This document shows positions 54,262 to 63,859 of a DNA stretch of 64,000 nucleotides, in pieces. This DNA is from a virus. The position numbers and the translations under genes are program-made. The number at the start of each line of letters is the position of its first letter. Within the stretch, counting starts at the first letter, position 1. Location of the stretch: positions 1 through 64,000 of the IMG/VR virus record IMGVR_UViG_3300043446_000617; one strand, 5' to 3'. The notes below the pieces were generated by a model. It saw only the letters and a list, made by a program, of their open reading frames with translations. It searched no databases and was not told the origin of the DNA.

Positions 54262-56544
54262 TTGTCAAATTACTCAAAATCCACGAATTTCGCATCTAAA
54301 GACAATTTGTCGCCTGGCAATCCTTTAAAGATTGTTAAGGGTACTGAAATTGATACAGAGTTCAACAATATTGCAACAGCAATAGCGACCAAGACTGATA
54401 ACAGTTCTGCGACTATTACTGGTGGAACAATCAATGGTGCAACCATTGGTGCTTCTACAGCCGCTGCAGGTACATTCACTAACTTAACTGTTAGTTCTGC
54501 TGCTACGATTGCTTCTGCCGCTATTAGCGCAGGCACTATCAATGGCGCAGTTATTGGTGGATCATCTGCAGCTGCTATTACTGGTACAAACGTAACTGCA
54601 ACAACAGGCTTTAGTGGCCCATTGACAGGTGCAGTAACTGGTAACGTGACTGGTAATTTGACAGGTAATGTCACAGGTAACGTCACAGGAAACATCACAG
54701 GTAACGTGACTGGTAATGTGACTGCCGCTTCTGGCACTTCTACATTCAACAATGTGACCATCTCTGGCTCATTGGACATGGATAGTGGTACATCTGCCAC
54801 TATTACTGGTTTAGCAAGCCCTACAAACGATTCTGATGCGGCTACGAAGGGCTATGTAGATGCTCTAGCACAAGGAATTGATGCCAAGGCTTCTGTGGTT
54901 GTTGCTACTACTGCAAATATCACATTGTCTGGCACACAAACTATCGATGGCGTGGCGGTTTCTGTTGGCGACCGAGTTCTGGTTAAGGATCAATCTACTG
55001 CTTCCCAGAATGGTATTTACTTATGTGCATCTAGCACTTGGACTCGTACTACAGATGCTGACTCATGGACTGAGTTGGTAGCTGCTTTTACTTTTGTTGA
55101 AAAAGGCACAACAAACGCTGATTCAGGATGGGTCTGTACAGTAGATGCAGGTGGGACATTGGGAAGCACATCTGTTACCTTTGCACAATTCTCTGGTGCA
55201 GGTCAAATTACCGCAGGTGCAGGTCTTACAAAGACTGGTAACACAATAGATGTTGGTACTGCTTCTTCTAGCCGTATTGTTGTCAATTCTGACAATATTG
55301 ATTTGGCTACTTCTGGTGTAACAGCAGGGACTTACAAGTCTGTTACTGCTGATGCTTATGGTCGCATTACTGCAGGAACGAATCCTACTAGCATCTCTGG
55401 TTTTGGAATTACAGACGCTTATACTAAAACTGAAATAGATTCGATTTTTGGTTCAACCACATCTGCTGCTACTTCAGCTTCTAATGCGGCTACCAGTGCT
55501 TCTAATGCCGCTACGAGTGCATCAAGTGCCTCTACAAGCGCTACAAATGCTGCTTCTAGTGCAACCAGTGCTGCCGCCAGTTACGATGCTTTTGATGACC
55601 GATATTTAGGTTCTAAGAGTTCCGCTCCAACTCTAGACAACGATGGTAATGCACTACTTACAGGTGCTTTGTACTGGAATACAACAGTATCTACCTTGTA
55701 TGTTTACACTGGTTCTGCATGGACACAGGCTGCATTTACTTCAAGTGGCTTCTTAACTGCAAGCAATAACTTGTCTGATGTTGCTAGTGCATCTACTGCT
55801 CGTAGTAACTTAGGATTGGCTATTGGTACTAATGTACAAGCATGGGATGCTGATTTAGATACATGGGCTACAAAAACTGCTCCATCGGGTACTGTTGTAG
55901 GTACATCTGACACTCAGACTCTAACAAATAAAACTCTTACTACACCTACATTAACAACTCCAAACATTACGACTGGATTAACTATTGCAGGTTCTGCTGG
56001 CACATCTGGCCAAGTCCTAACTTCTGCTGGCTCTGGTGCTGCGCCTACTTGGAGTACGCCAAGTGCGGGGGCGATGACACTTATTAGTACACAAACAGCT
56101 TCTAGTTCTGCAAGTATAGGATGGACTGGTCTAAGTGGGTACAGCAGATATATCCTAATTTTAGATAACATTAGACCAGCTACAGCAAATGCTGAGTTGT
56201 ATGTACAAATTGGAACAGGAGCAACTCCAACTTACGTAACAACTGGCTACAGTTCTGGTACTAATGTAAATGAAGGTAACACTATTGGCTTTCAAATAAC
56301 CAAAGGAGATTACACAACCGCTGCGCCGGGTTTGAATGCAACGGTAACTTTAATATCAACCGCTGGTAGTTATCCGGGATACACAGTAACTGCGGGTTGG
56401 TATGACGCTGTAAGCTCAATAGCTAGATGGAATGCTGGCGGTGGTAGATATAACTCAACGGCAACAATCACTGCATTCAGATTGATTTTTAATACTGGCA
56501 ACATAAGCGCAGGAACTGCATCACTTTATGGAATTTCATCATGA
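54262..56544 (+). CDS. Tail fibre, type 2, TTG start
   Basis: 760 residues from TTG 54262 behind CAAGGAGAATTAGA. The first 45 residues match the left fibre (NFASKDNLSPGNPLKIVKG); the rest is unrelated. GNVTGNLTGNVTGNVTGNIT repeats (about 127-155), an ATKGYVDALAQGIDAKASVV domain as in many phage fibres, Ala/Ser coiled coil (SNAATSASNAATSASSASTS), and a C-terminal beta domain of about 150 residues, likely the receptor binder. No S74 domain. Confidence 0.85.
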   Translation: MSNYSKSTNFASKDNLSPGNPLKIVKGTEIDTEFNNIATAIATKTDNSSATITGGTINGATIGASTAAAGTFTNLTVSSAATIASAAISAGTINGAVIGGSSAAAITGTNVTATTGFSGPLTGAVTGNVTGNLTGNVTGNVTGNITGNVTGNVTAASGTSTFNNVTISGSLDMDSGTSATITGLASPTNDSDAATKGYVDALAQGIDAKASVVVATTANITLSGTQTIDGVAVSVGDRVLVKDQSTASQNGIYLCASSTWTRTTDADSWTELVAAFTFVEKGTTNADSGWVCTVDAGGTLGSTSVTFAQFSGAGQITAGAGLTKTGNTIDVGTASSSRIVVNSDNIDLATSGVTAGTYKSVTADAYGRITAGTNPTSISGFGITDAYTKTEIDSIFGSTTSAATSASNAATSASNAATSASSASTSATNAASSATSAAASYDAFDDRYLGSKSSAPTLDNDGNALLTGALYWNTTVSTLYVYTGSAWTQAAFTSSGFLTASNNLSDVASASTARSNLGLAIGTNVQAWDADLDTWATKTAPSGTVVGTSDTQTLTNKTLTTPTLTTPNITTGLTIAGSAGTSGQVLTSAGSGAAPTWSTPSAGAMTLISTQTASSSASIGWTGLSGYSRYILILDNIRPATANAELYVQIGTGATPTYVTTGYSSGTNVNEGNTIGFQITKGDYTTAAPGLNATVTLISTAGSYPGYTVTAGWYDAVSSIARWNAGGGRYNSTATITAFRLIFNTGNISAGTASLYGISS

Positions 56545-56723
56545 GTCAATACACACACAAAATGGTTAATGGCGAACGGGTTGATTTAACACCTGAAGAA
56601 ATCGCTGAGTTTGAAGCCCGTGATGCGGCGTATGTACCGCCTATTGCACCTCCCGCACCAACCAAAGAACAACTGCTTGCGCAGCTCAACTCAATTGCGG
56701 CCCAAATCCAAGCACTGGCGTAA
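56541..56723 (+). CDS. Small post-fibre protein
   Basis: 60 residues, ATGA-coupled to the fibre. MVNGERVDLTPEEIAEFEAR and LLAQLNSIAAQIQAL resemble small fibre-assembly or virion proteins after fibre genes. Not homologous to 24125-24343. Confidence 0.65.
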   Translation: MSQYTHKMVNGERVDLTPEEIAEFEARDAAYVPPIAPPAPTKEQLLAQLNSIAAQIQALA

Positions 56724-56735
56724 CACAACGAAACC

Positions 56736-56888
56736 ATGACGATCGCCTACACCTGGCAGTTTGATTCGCTTGACGTGTTCCCGACATACCAAACAGTAAA
56801 AAATATGAAAATATATAAAAAAGCATTGAGGGATGTTCCTACTCAAGAGGGATTCCCTTGGAACATTACATGGCCTGTTGAGCCATAA
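56736..56888 (+). CDS. Short, possibly truncated protein
   Basis: 50 residues. The start MTIAYTWQFDSLDVFPTYQT resembles the N-terminus of a longer phage protein family that usually runs to about 90-100 residues (from memory). Here the frame then becomes Lys-rich and stops. Could be a decayed or re-used remnant. Confidence 0.45.
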   Translation: MTIAYTWQFDSLDVFPTYQTVKNMKIYKKALRDVPTQEGFPWNITWPVEP

Positions 56889-56906
56889 TATAGTTAAGGA
56901 GCAATC

Positions 56907-58793
56907 ATGGCCGTAACCAATGAACAAATTTTAAGTTTTCTGACTGCTAATCCTGATCTGACAGATAGTCAGATTGTTGCGGCTATGGAGCAATATGGTG
57001 TTTCTCCTGCTCAAATGGCTCAAGCAGTTGGACTACCAGAGGGTGAAGTTGCTTCTCGTGTAGCGGCTACTGTTCCACCAGGTCAATCTATTACCTTGGG
57101 CGACACAATTGTTCAACCTCAGTATCAAGTTATTGGTTCTGGTGAAGACCAACAAGTCGGTGGTCTTGAAAATGTCTATACCTACAAAGTTGGTGAAAAC
57201 CAAGTTGGTGGAGCGTATAACCAATATAGCGGTACTGGCGAACTGCAACGAACTGGTACTCAACAGAAAGTTGATAGTGGATTAAAAGAGTTTGCTCTTG
57301 GTTCTGCTTTGCTTTTTGGTGGTCTAGGTGGCGGATTTGAAAGCCTATTTGGTGGTGGCGCTCCTACTGTTGGTACTACTGGTTTAACAGAGGCTCAATT
57401 AGCGCAACTTGATTTGGCCTTAGGTGGAGCAGGTGGTACTGCAGGAGCTGAATCTTTGGCCGCAGCATTGAGTACTGGTGCAGGCGTTGGAACACTAACA
57501 AACCTTACTGGTGGTAGTGGAGTTGCAGGCGGTACTGGATTGTTAACCGCTGGTGGCGGAGGCGGTACTGTAGTTGGCATGGGTGGTGGCACAGGATTAA
57601 CTGTTGCAGGCGCAGGTGGTCTTGGTGGCGCTACAGGAGCGGCTGGTCTTGGTGGTGGATTAGGAACAGGACTAACAACGGCTGGGTTAGGAGGCTTGGG
57701 TGCGGCAGGCACAGGCGCAGGCATTACAGCAGGTACAGGTTTAGGTACTGGTGTTCTAACAGGCTCAAATCTTGGCACTGCTTTGGCAGGAGTTGGTTCA
57801 GCACTTGGTACTGGATTAAAAACAAGCAATCTTGCTAATTTATTCTCTGGTGGACTAGGCACAACAGGCAATCTGCTTCAGATGCAACAATCTAAAGAAG
57901 CGGCTCAACGTGCGCAACAGATGATTGATGCTGAAACTGCTGCTGCCAAACAAGCGGCTCAGTTCCGTCCTGTTGGCATGACCACTCGTTTTGGTACTTC
58001 ACAGTTCACAGTCGATCCAGTTACAGGTCAATTGACAAGCGCAGGCTACACATTGAGTCCTGAATCTAAGAATGCTCAAGACCGATTGGTAGCATTGGCT
58101 GAACAAGGTTTACAGCAAGCAGAAGGCGCTCAACAGCAGTTTGCTCCTTTGCAGACAGGTGCGCAGAACTTGTTTAACCTTGGCAATCAATACATTGCTC
58201 AATCTCCTCAAGAAGTTGCTCAGAACTATCTGAATCAACAGATGGCTTTGTTGCAACCTGGTCGTGAGTTGGAATTGGCTAACTTGCAAAACAAACTGCA
58301 ACAACAAGGTCGTGGCGGTTTAGCGGTTGCTCAAGGTGGCACTTATGGCGCTACAACTCCTGAACTACAGGCTTTGTATAACGCTCGTGCAATGCAAGAG
58401 GCTCAATTGGCGGCTCAAGCTCAACAAGCAGGTCAACAACAAGTCGCATTTGGTGCGGGTCTGCTGGGTACTGGTGCGCAAACAATGGGTCAGTACTATG
58501 GTGGTCAGCAAGCGGCTTACCAACCATACACAACTGCTTTGGGTCAGGTTCAAGGTTTGGAGGCTGCAGCACAGCAACCATTAACAACAGGCATCAACTT
58601 AGGACAAATTAGTTCTCAAGCAGGCGCAAATGTTGGTCGCTTAGGTTTGACAGGCGCTCAACTCAGCACCAACATGGCAACAAGTGCAAATGCTACTGCC
58701 AATCCTTATGCTCAAGCATTGATGGCGGCAGGCAATCCAAATGCTATGTTTGGTCAGGCGCTTGGTAATGTGTTTGGCGGTTTATTTTCGTAA
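56907..58793 (+). CDS. Internal virion (ejection) protein 1, glycine-rich
   Basis: 628 residues, homologue of 24487-26448. Ends are conserved (TNEQILSFLTANPDLTDSQI; LQQQGRGGLAVAQGG); the Gly-rich middle differs in length and sequence. Confidence 0.68.
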   Translation: MAVTNEQILSFLTANPDLTDSQIVAAMEQYGVSPAQMAQAVGLPEGEVASRVAATVPPGQSITLGDTIVQPQYQVIGSGEDQQVGGLENVYTYKVGENQVGGAYNQYSGTGELQRTGTQQKVDSGLKEFALGSALLFGGLGGGFESLFGGGAPTVGTTGLTEAQLAQLDLALGGAGGTAGAESLAAALSTGAGVGTLTNLTGGSGVAGGTGLLTAGGGGGTVVGMGGGTGLTVAGAGGLGGATGAAGLGGGLGTGLTTAGLGGLGAAGTGAGITAGTGLGTGVLTGSNLGTALAGVGSALGTGLKTSNLANLFSGGLGTTGNLLQMQQSKEAAQRAQQMIDAETAAAKQAAQFRPVGMTTRFGTSQFTVDPVTGQLTSAGYTLSPESKNAQDRLVALAEQGLQQAEGAQQQFAPLQTGAQNLFNLGNQYIAQSPQEVAQNYLNQQMALLQPGRELELANLQNKLQQQGRGGLAVAQGGTYGATTPELQALYNARAMQEAQLAAQAQQAGQQQVAFGAGLLGTGAQTMGQYYGGQQAAYQPYTTALGQVQGLEAAAQQPLTTGINLGQISSQAGANVGRLGLTGAQLSTNMATSANATANPYAQALMAAGNPNAMFGQALGNVFGGLFS

Positions 58794-58802
58794 GGAATCA
58801 TC

Positions 58803-60101
58803 ATGGCAGAAAATATAGTAGCAGGCTTGTTTGGCATGACTCCTGATATGTATCAGCGTCAACAGTATCAACAAGACTTAAAAACAGGCTATGAACTTGC
58901 CAAACTAGACCCTGGTGCTGCTGCTCGTGCGCAATTAGGTGCAAATATTGGCCAATTAGGTCGTGGTATTGCAGGTGCTATGGGTGTACAAGACCCACAA
59001 CTACAGTTGATTAGCGCAAGACAATCTATTGCCAAGCAGATTGACCAAACGAATCCAGAATCGATTCTAAAAGGCGCACAAATGTTGGCTCAAATGGGTG
59101 ACCAACAAGGTGCGTTTGCTCTTGCAGATGTTGCTCGTAAGGCACAAAGCGAAATGGCTTTGATGCAACAACGACAGGCTGCTCAACAAGCTTCTTTGGC
59201 TACTGCGGCTAAGACTCAATTGTCTATCAAGCAAGAAGAGCAATTGCGTGATGAGTTGTCTAAATTGCCACAAGATGCTACTTCAGACCAGATTTTGTCT
59301 GTTGTTACCAAGTATGGCTCACCAGATAAAGTGCTTGCTGCATTGCAAAGTTCAGCAGATAAAGCTACCGCAAATCAAGCCCGTATAGATGCGGCTAAGA
59401 TTGCCGCTGATGCACGAATTGATGCCGCTCGTGAGGCAGGTGCAAATCGTATTCAGATTGCTCAAATGCAAGCAGATTCACGCCGTGATATTGCGATGAT
59501 GCAACAGGCTTTTAAAGAGTCACAGTTAAATCAGCCAATTAGTCCTAAAGACCTGCAAAAGAGAGAGGCTGCATATCCTCAAGCAACTTCTGCACTTAAA
59601 GGCTTTGAAGACAAAGCAGATTCCTTTGTTAAAGATATTGAGAAACTGCGTGATCACCCTGGTCTTTCAGAGATTACAGGTATTGCCGCAGGTCGACTGC
59701 CTGGTTTAACAGCAAATGGTCGTGCAGCTCAAGCCTTGTATGACAAGATTGTTGCTAAAGGTGGCTTCCAAGCTTTGCAAGACCTTCGTGATGCCTCTAA
59801 AACTGGCGGTGCTTTGGGTAATGTGTCTAATCAAGAGGGCAAACAACTTACTGCTTCATTTGCGGCTATTGATCGCAGACAAAATGCTAAAGATGTTAAA
59901 GAGGCTCTTAACCAAGCTATTGGCGATATTGAAGGCTCTAAGACTCGACTCAAAGAGGCTTATGACATGACATATGCCTATAGAACTGAGAGAATTGGTA
60001 AAGCCTTATCTCCTCAGGATCAGCAGGCTTTGGAATGGGCAAATGCTAATCCTAAAGATGCTCGTTCTGCACAAATTAAGAAACGCCTTGGAGTCCAATA
60101 A
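58803..60101 (+). CDS. Internal virion (ejection) protein 2, coiled coil
   Basis: 432 residues, same length as 26458-27756. First 70 residues diverged (PDMYQRQQYQQDLKTGYELA), C-terminal half close. Confidence 0.65.
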   Translation: MAENIVAGLFGMTPDMYQRQQYQQDLKTGYELAKLDPGAAARAQLGANIGQLGRGIAGAMGVQDPQLQLISARQSIAKQIDQTNPESILKGAQMLAQMGDQQGAFALADVARKAQSEMALMQQRQAAQQASLATAAKTQLSIKQEEQLRDELSKLPQDATSDQILSVVTKYGSPDKVLAALQSSADKATANQARIDAAKIAADARIDAAREAGANRIQIAQMQADSRRDIAMMQQAFKESQLNQPISPKDLQKREAAYPQATSALKGFEDKADSFVKDIEKLRDHPGLSEITGIAAGRLPGLTANGRAAQALYDKIVAKGGFQALQDLRDASKTGGALGNVSNQEGKQLTASFAAIDRRQNAKDVKEALNQAIGDIEGSKTRLKEAYDMTYAYRTERIGKALSPQDQQALEWANANPKDARSAQIKKRLGVQ

Positions 60102-62158
60102 TGGCTACTTTTGACCCAGATGCATATTTAGCGCAATCAGGCGGTTTTGACCCAGACAAGTATTTGGGTGCAGAAAAGCCTGCTGAAAAGCCTATTGCTG
60201 ATGAAACACAAAGGTTGGCTGCACGATATCCTGCGCCTCCTTCTGGACAAATACCAGGCTATGGAAAACCTGTTCCTGCTGCCAAGAATGAGCAAAAACT
60301 TAGTTTAAGTGAGTTGTTATACAGAAACATTGCCAAACCTGTTGTTGCTCCTACTGTTGAAGCATTGGGAGCGGTTGGTGGTGGTCTTTTAGGCACTCCA
60401 CTAGGCCCTGCTGGTGTTGTTGGTGGTGCAGGTCTTGGCTATGGAATGGCTAAAGAAGCGCTTAAATTGGGCGACATTTATCTTGGTGGAATGACACCAG
60501 AACAAGCCCAAACAGAACCAGTAAAGAATATTCTTGAAGGTGCTACTTATGAGGCAGGTGGCCGTGTTGTAGCGCCATTGCTTGCTAAAGGTTTAGGCAA
60601 GGTTGTTGACACTGTAACTGCATCATCTAAACAAAAAGCTGCTACTTTGGCGCAGTTAGCTCTTGGAAAAGACTTGCCAGAGGTGCTAAATACTCTTAAA
60701 AATGCACCACCAAATGCCAGTGTTGCAGAAATTACAGCATCTTTTAACAATCCAACTTGGCAAGCATTGATTGATGATGCCTTGCAAAAAGACCCACAAT
60801 TCTTGCGTAAGATTCGTTTGTTTAACGAAGATGAGTCATTGAAGGCTTTGTCTAAGTTGGCAGGCGGTGAGAATGCTGCAGAGGTTCGTTCTGTTGCTGA
60901 AAAAGCTAAGTCTGCTCTTACTGCGGTTACAACTCCTGCTAGAGAAGGCGCATTGGATCGGGCAAATCTTGGTAAAGCAGTTGCTGAATATGAAGCACAA
61001 GCGGGTCAACTATCCGCAGATGCTGCAGCCAAGGTTGCCGATGTTCGTAGATTGATTAATGCTGGTGAACTGGCAGAAGCTGCAGGTCGACTTGAGTTAA
61101 TCAAGAAGGGCATTCCTGTTGGATTTACCAAATATACCTACAAAGGTGAGTTGGCTCAAATGGCTGACAACTGGGCTTCTCAAGCGGCAAATGCTTCTTT
61201 GGATTTAGGTCAAGGCGCTCGTTTTGCTCAAGGCGCTGCAGATGCACTTCGCTCTGTTGGAATTAAACCAATCGAAGGCGCTTCATTGGCACAACGAATT
61301 TCTGCCATTGGCAACAATCCTCGTTTTGCTGGTGATGATGTCCTTGTTGGTGCAGTAAAGAATGTTGCTGATGACATTGCCAAATGGACTAACAATGGTG
61401 GTGTTGTTGATGCAGTGGCTTTAGATGCTATTCGCAAGAACTCTGTGAACGCTGCTATTCAAAAGTTACGACCAGGCATTGACGCTACATCACAGAGAAA
61501 CCTTGCCTCTAAGGTTCTTGGTGATATCAGGCCAATCATTGTTGATGCAATCGAAGAGTCTGGCGGTAAAGGCTATCGTCAATATCTTGCTGATTACACA
61601 AAAGGTATGGAGAAGATTGCTGAACGCAAACTATCTGGTGAAGCTTTGAGATTGTGGAAAACCAACAAAGATGGCTTTATTCGTTTGGTTCAGAATGAGT
61701 CTCCTGAAGAGGTTGAAAAGATTCTTGGACCAGGCAAGTACAACATTGCTACAGAGTTGGCAGACAACTCAATGGCTGTATTGCGTGACCAAGCCAATAA
61801 GCAATTGACAAAGATGTCTGTCAAAGAGCAAGTGAGCGAAGGCAAGACTGCACTTTCTCAGCTTCTCAAGCAACAGACTTCATTTATTCGCTTGCCTTCT
61901 TATCTAAGTGTTTTGGCATCCTCAACTAATAAGGTAATTAGCGAGTTGGAAAGAGCGGTTGGTTTGAAGACAATGAAGACTTTGACAGAAGCCATGAAAA
62001 CACCAGAAGGTGCAGCAGATTTGTTATCTACATTGCCTACTGCTGAACGAAATCGAGTGCTAAGTATTTTGGCAAACCCAGACCAATGGAGTCCAACTGT
62101 TAGCACTTCTGCAAGCTCTACTTTGAGGGGAGCAATGCAATCTAAGGAAGAGCAGTAA
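60101..62158 (+). CDS. Internal virion (ejection) protein 3
   Basis: 685 residues, homologue of 27756-29792. N-terminal FDPDAYL and FDPDKYLG copies, a Gly-rich hydrophobic segment, and a helical body. The C-terminal 15 residues differ. Confidence 0.65.
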   Translation: MATFDPDAYLAQSGGFDPDKYLGAEKPAEKPIADETQRLAARYPAPPSGQIPGYGKPVPAAKNEQKLSLSELLYRNIAKPVVAPTVEALGAVGGGLLGTPLGPAGVVGGAGLGYGMAKEALKLGDIYLGGMTPEQAQTEPVKNILEGATYEAGGRVVAPLLAKGLGKVVDTVTASSKQKAATLAQLALGKDLPEVLNTLKNAPPNASVAEITASFNNPTWQALIDDALQKDPQFLRKIRLFNEDESLKALSKLAGGENAAEVRSVAEKAKSALTAVTTPAREGALDRANLGKAVAEYEAQAGQLSADAAAKVADVRRLINAGELAEAAGRLELIKKGIPVGFTKYTYKGELAQMADNWASQAANASLDLGQGARFAQGAADALRSVGIKPIEGASLAQRISAIGNNPRFAGDDVLVGAVKNVADDIAKWTNNGGVVDAVALDAIRKNSVNAAIQKLRPGIDATSQRNLASKVLGDIRPIIVDAIEESGGKGYRQYLADYTKGMEKIAERKLSGEALRLWKTNKDGFIRLVQNESPEEVEKILGPGKYNIATELADNSMAVLRDQANKQLTKMSVKEQVSEGKTALSQLLKQQTSFIRLPSYLSVLASSTNKVISELERAVGLKTMKTLTEAMKTPEGAADLLSTLPTAERNRVLSILANPDQWSPTVSTSASSTLRGAMQSKEEQ

Positions 62159-62250
62159 TGAAAGACTGGCTGTTTGCATTTTGTGCAGCAGCCTGTATTT
62201 CAGCGTTTGTGATATTTTGTAGTATTGTTATTGTTTGGGCATTTCCGTGA
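62158..62250 (+). CDS. 30-residue single-span membrane protein
   Basis: MKDWLFAFCAAACISAFVIF, then CSIVIVWAFP. TAATG overlap with the previous stop. Same place and type as 29792-29887 but with little sequence in common. Confidence 0.6.
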   Translation: MKDWLFAFCAAACISAFVIFCSIVIVWAFP

Positions 62251-62360
62251 TCGCCTTTCTCTTGGCGGCAACCATAGAGTACCGATGTATTAAGTGGACT
62301 TGGACTGGTGATGTGTATAACCGAAGGGTTGTATGCTTGAAGTGGGAGAGAAAGAAGTGA
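62247..62360 (+). CDS. Small basic ORF, GTG start
   Basis: 37 residues (MIAFLLAATIEYRCIKWTWT, then GDVYNRRVVCLKWERKK), starting in a GTGA overlap and ending in another. A short hydrophobic start and a basic rest. The paired overlaps support translation. Function unknown. Confidence 0.5.
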   Translation: MIAFLLAATIEYRCIKWTWTGDVYNRRVVCLKWERKK

Positions 62361-62860
62361 TACCGATTGATCCGATAACGGCTTTAAATGGGCTACAAAG
62401 TGCCATTTCGATGGTCAAGAAGGCGAGTAAGGTCGCCAATGATTTGGGTTCTCTTGCTCCGATGTTGGGCAAGATGTTTGATGCCAAGAGTCAGGCTACC
62501 AAAGCCATGCTTCAGGCTAAAACAAGCAAGAAAGGCTCTAACATGGGAGCCGCTCTTGAGATTGAGATGGCTCTTGAGCAAGCCAGAGCATTTGAAGAAG
62601 AGTTAAAGATGCTCTTCATGCAGACAGGTAAGATTGATGTCTGGAATAAGATTAAAGCCCGTCAAGCAGAGATGGACTTGGCTGATGCCAAAGAATTAAG
62701 TGCTTTAAAGAAGGCTGAAAAAGAAGCCAAAGCCAAAGAGCAAGAACTGCAAGAGTGGGCAATGATCATTGGCGGTGTATTCTTCGTCTTGTTTTTGATT
62801 GTTGTTGGCGTGAATGAGATGATGGACTTTTGCCAATCCACCAGAAGGTGTGGTAGATGA
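62357..62860 (+). CDS. Helical protein with C-terminal membrane helix
   Basis: 167 residues from GTG 62357 (GTGA overlap, GGGAGAG upstream); ATG 62333 is an alternative. N-terminal ITALNGLQSAISMVKKASKV, long charged coiled coil (KELSALKKAEKEAKAKEQEL), membrane helix (WAMIIGGVFFVLFLIVVGVN). Right copy only, replacing the left-copy genes at 29881-30878. Lysis or host-membrane role possible. Confidence 0.6.
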   Translation: MIPIDPITALNGLQSAISMVKKASKVANDLGSLAPMLGKMFDAKSQATKAMLQAKTSKKGSNMGAALEIEMALEQARAFEEELKMLFMQTGKIDVWNKIKARQAEMDLADAKELSALKKAEKEAKAKEQELQEWAMIIGGVFFVLFLIVVGVNEMMDFCQSTRRCGR

Positions 62861-63012
62861 ATGAGTACCAAAAGACATTTGATCTGGCTCTGAAGATCAT
62901 TGTTTATGGTCTTGTGGCACTTTATTTCCTTGGGTTTTTGCAGTTCTTACCCAATGATTTGTCGGACAAAATAGTCAATCTTTTGCTTGGAAAGGTAGGA
63001 CTTGGGAAATGA
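62857..63012 (+). CDS. Small membrane protein, holin-like
   Basis: 51 residues, ATGA overlap. One membrane helix (LALKIIVYGLVALYFLGFLQ) and a short amphipathic tail (SDKIVNLLLGKVGLGK). Single-span holin or pinholin-like proteins have this form; unproven. Confidence 0.55.
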   Translation: MNEYQKTFDLALKIIVYGLVALYFLGFLQFLPNDLSDKIVNLLLGKVGLGK

Positions 63013-63176
63013 GAATTACCACTTATCAACAAAATGCTCAAATGTTGTGGGAGGCTCAAAGGGTGATCCACCAACAGAATATGCAGCGTTTGGCAGAGTT
63101 AAATCGACAAGCTGACCAACAAAAGAAAGCCTATGAGATTAAGACTCAATGGCAAAAGGTAGATGTTTATGTTTAA
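63009..63176 (+). CDS. Small Gln-rich coiled-coil protein
   Basis: 55 residues: MRITTYQQNAQMLWEAQRVI, QNMQRLAELNRQADQQKKAY, ending VDVYV. May correspond to 30875-31111. ATGA overlap. Confidence 0.6.
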   Translation: MRITTYQQNAQMLWEAQRVIHQQNMQRLAELNRQADQQKKAYEIKTQWQKVDVYV

Positions 63177-63375
63177 GTATCTACTTATATTTGTAGCTTT
63201 TATGCTACAAGGCTGTGAAGAAAAGTATCGATATTTTTGTCAGAACCCAGATAACTTTCATGCCGAACAATGCCAAAAGCCTAAGTGTCAGTTTACTCAG
63301 ACTTGCCCAGAGTACTTAGTAGCACCAATCTTGGAGAAAAAAGTTAATGATGTCCCATCAGAAAATGTCCGTTGA
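63169..63375 (+). CDS. Cysteine-rich lipoprotein
   Basis: 68 residues from ATG 63169 (better spacing from AAGGT than ATG 63163). Signal MFKYLLIFVAFMLQGC with lipobox LQGC. Mature part YFCQNPDNF, EQCQKPKCQFTQTCPEYLVA as in 31104-31310. Confidence 0.7.
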   Translation: MFKYLLIFVAFMLQGCEEKYRYFCQNPDNFHAEQCQKPKCQFTQTCPEYLVAPILEKKVNDVPSENVR

Positions 63376-63859
63376 GGATTTCGAAGTAAGAATTTGGGGC
63401 TTTGTTGTGATTGCAGTCACACTTATCCTCATGTTCATTGTTGGTGCGCTACTGTATTCTGTCACCTTTGTGACACAACCAATCAAGAGCATGGCTCCTA
63501 TTGACCAAGCCTATACCAAGATGCTGAACGACATTGTTCTGTTGATTGTGGGTGGTATTGGTGGTGTTATCGGTAAAAGGGCTGTAAATGGCGCTGCAAG
63601 GGCTTTAGGAGCGCCAAATCCACCTCAGATGATGCAACCTATGTGTCATTCAATGCAAGGCTCATACGGCTCTTCTTACGCACCCCCGCAATCTGCGTAT
63701 GGTTTGCCAAGCCAACCTTTTGGTGCAATGCCTGTTTGGAAGAACCCAGAACTAGATGAATCTTGGACACCTGGCCCACCACCAACAACCCCACCAGACC
63801 ATTTGGAAGACGACAATGATCGTGTTCAATTGGCTATTGCTCGTCAGGAGGCTGAATAA
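63347..63859 (+). CDS. Putative holin-like membrane protein
   Basis: 170 residues. Two membrane segments (WGFVVIAVTLILMFIVGALL; LNDIVLLIVGGIGGVIG) as in 31276-31773. The tail is less Pro-rich and has a Met/Gln/Ser stretch (MMQPMCHSMQGSYGSSYAPP). Confidence 0.6.
   Translation: MMSHQKMSVEDFEVRIWGFVVIAVTLILMFIVGALLYSVTFVTQPIKSMAPIDQAYTKMLNDIVLLIVGGIGGVIGKRAVNGAARALGAPNPPQMMQPMCHSMQGSYGSSYAPPQSAYGLPSQPFGAMPVWKNPELDESWTPGPPPTTPPDHLEDDNDRVQLAIARQEAE

Noticed and set aside
57395-57871. 158-codon minus-strand Pro-rich ORF
   Set aside because: Antisense of the Gly-rich ejection-protein gene; no independent signals.
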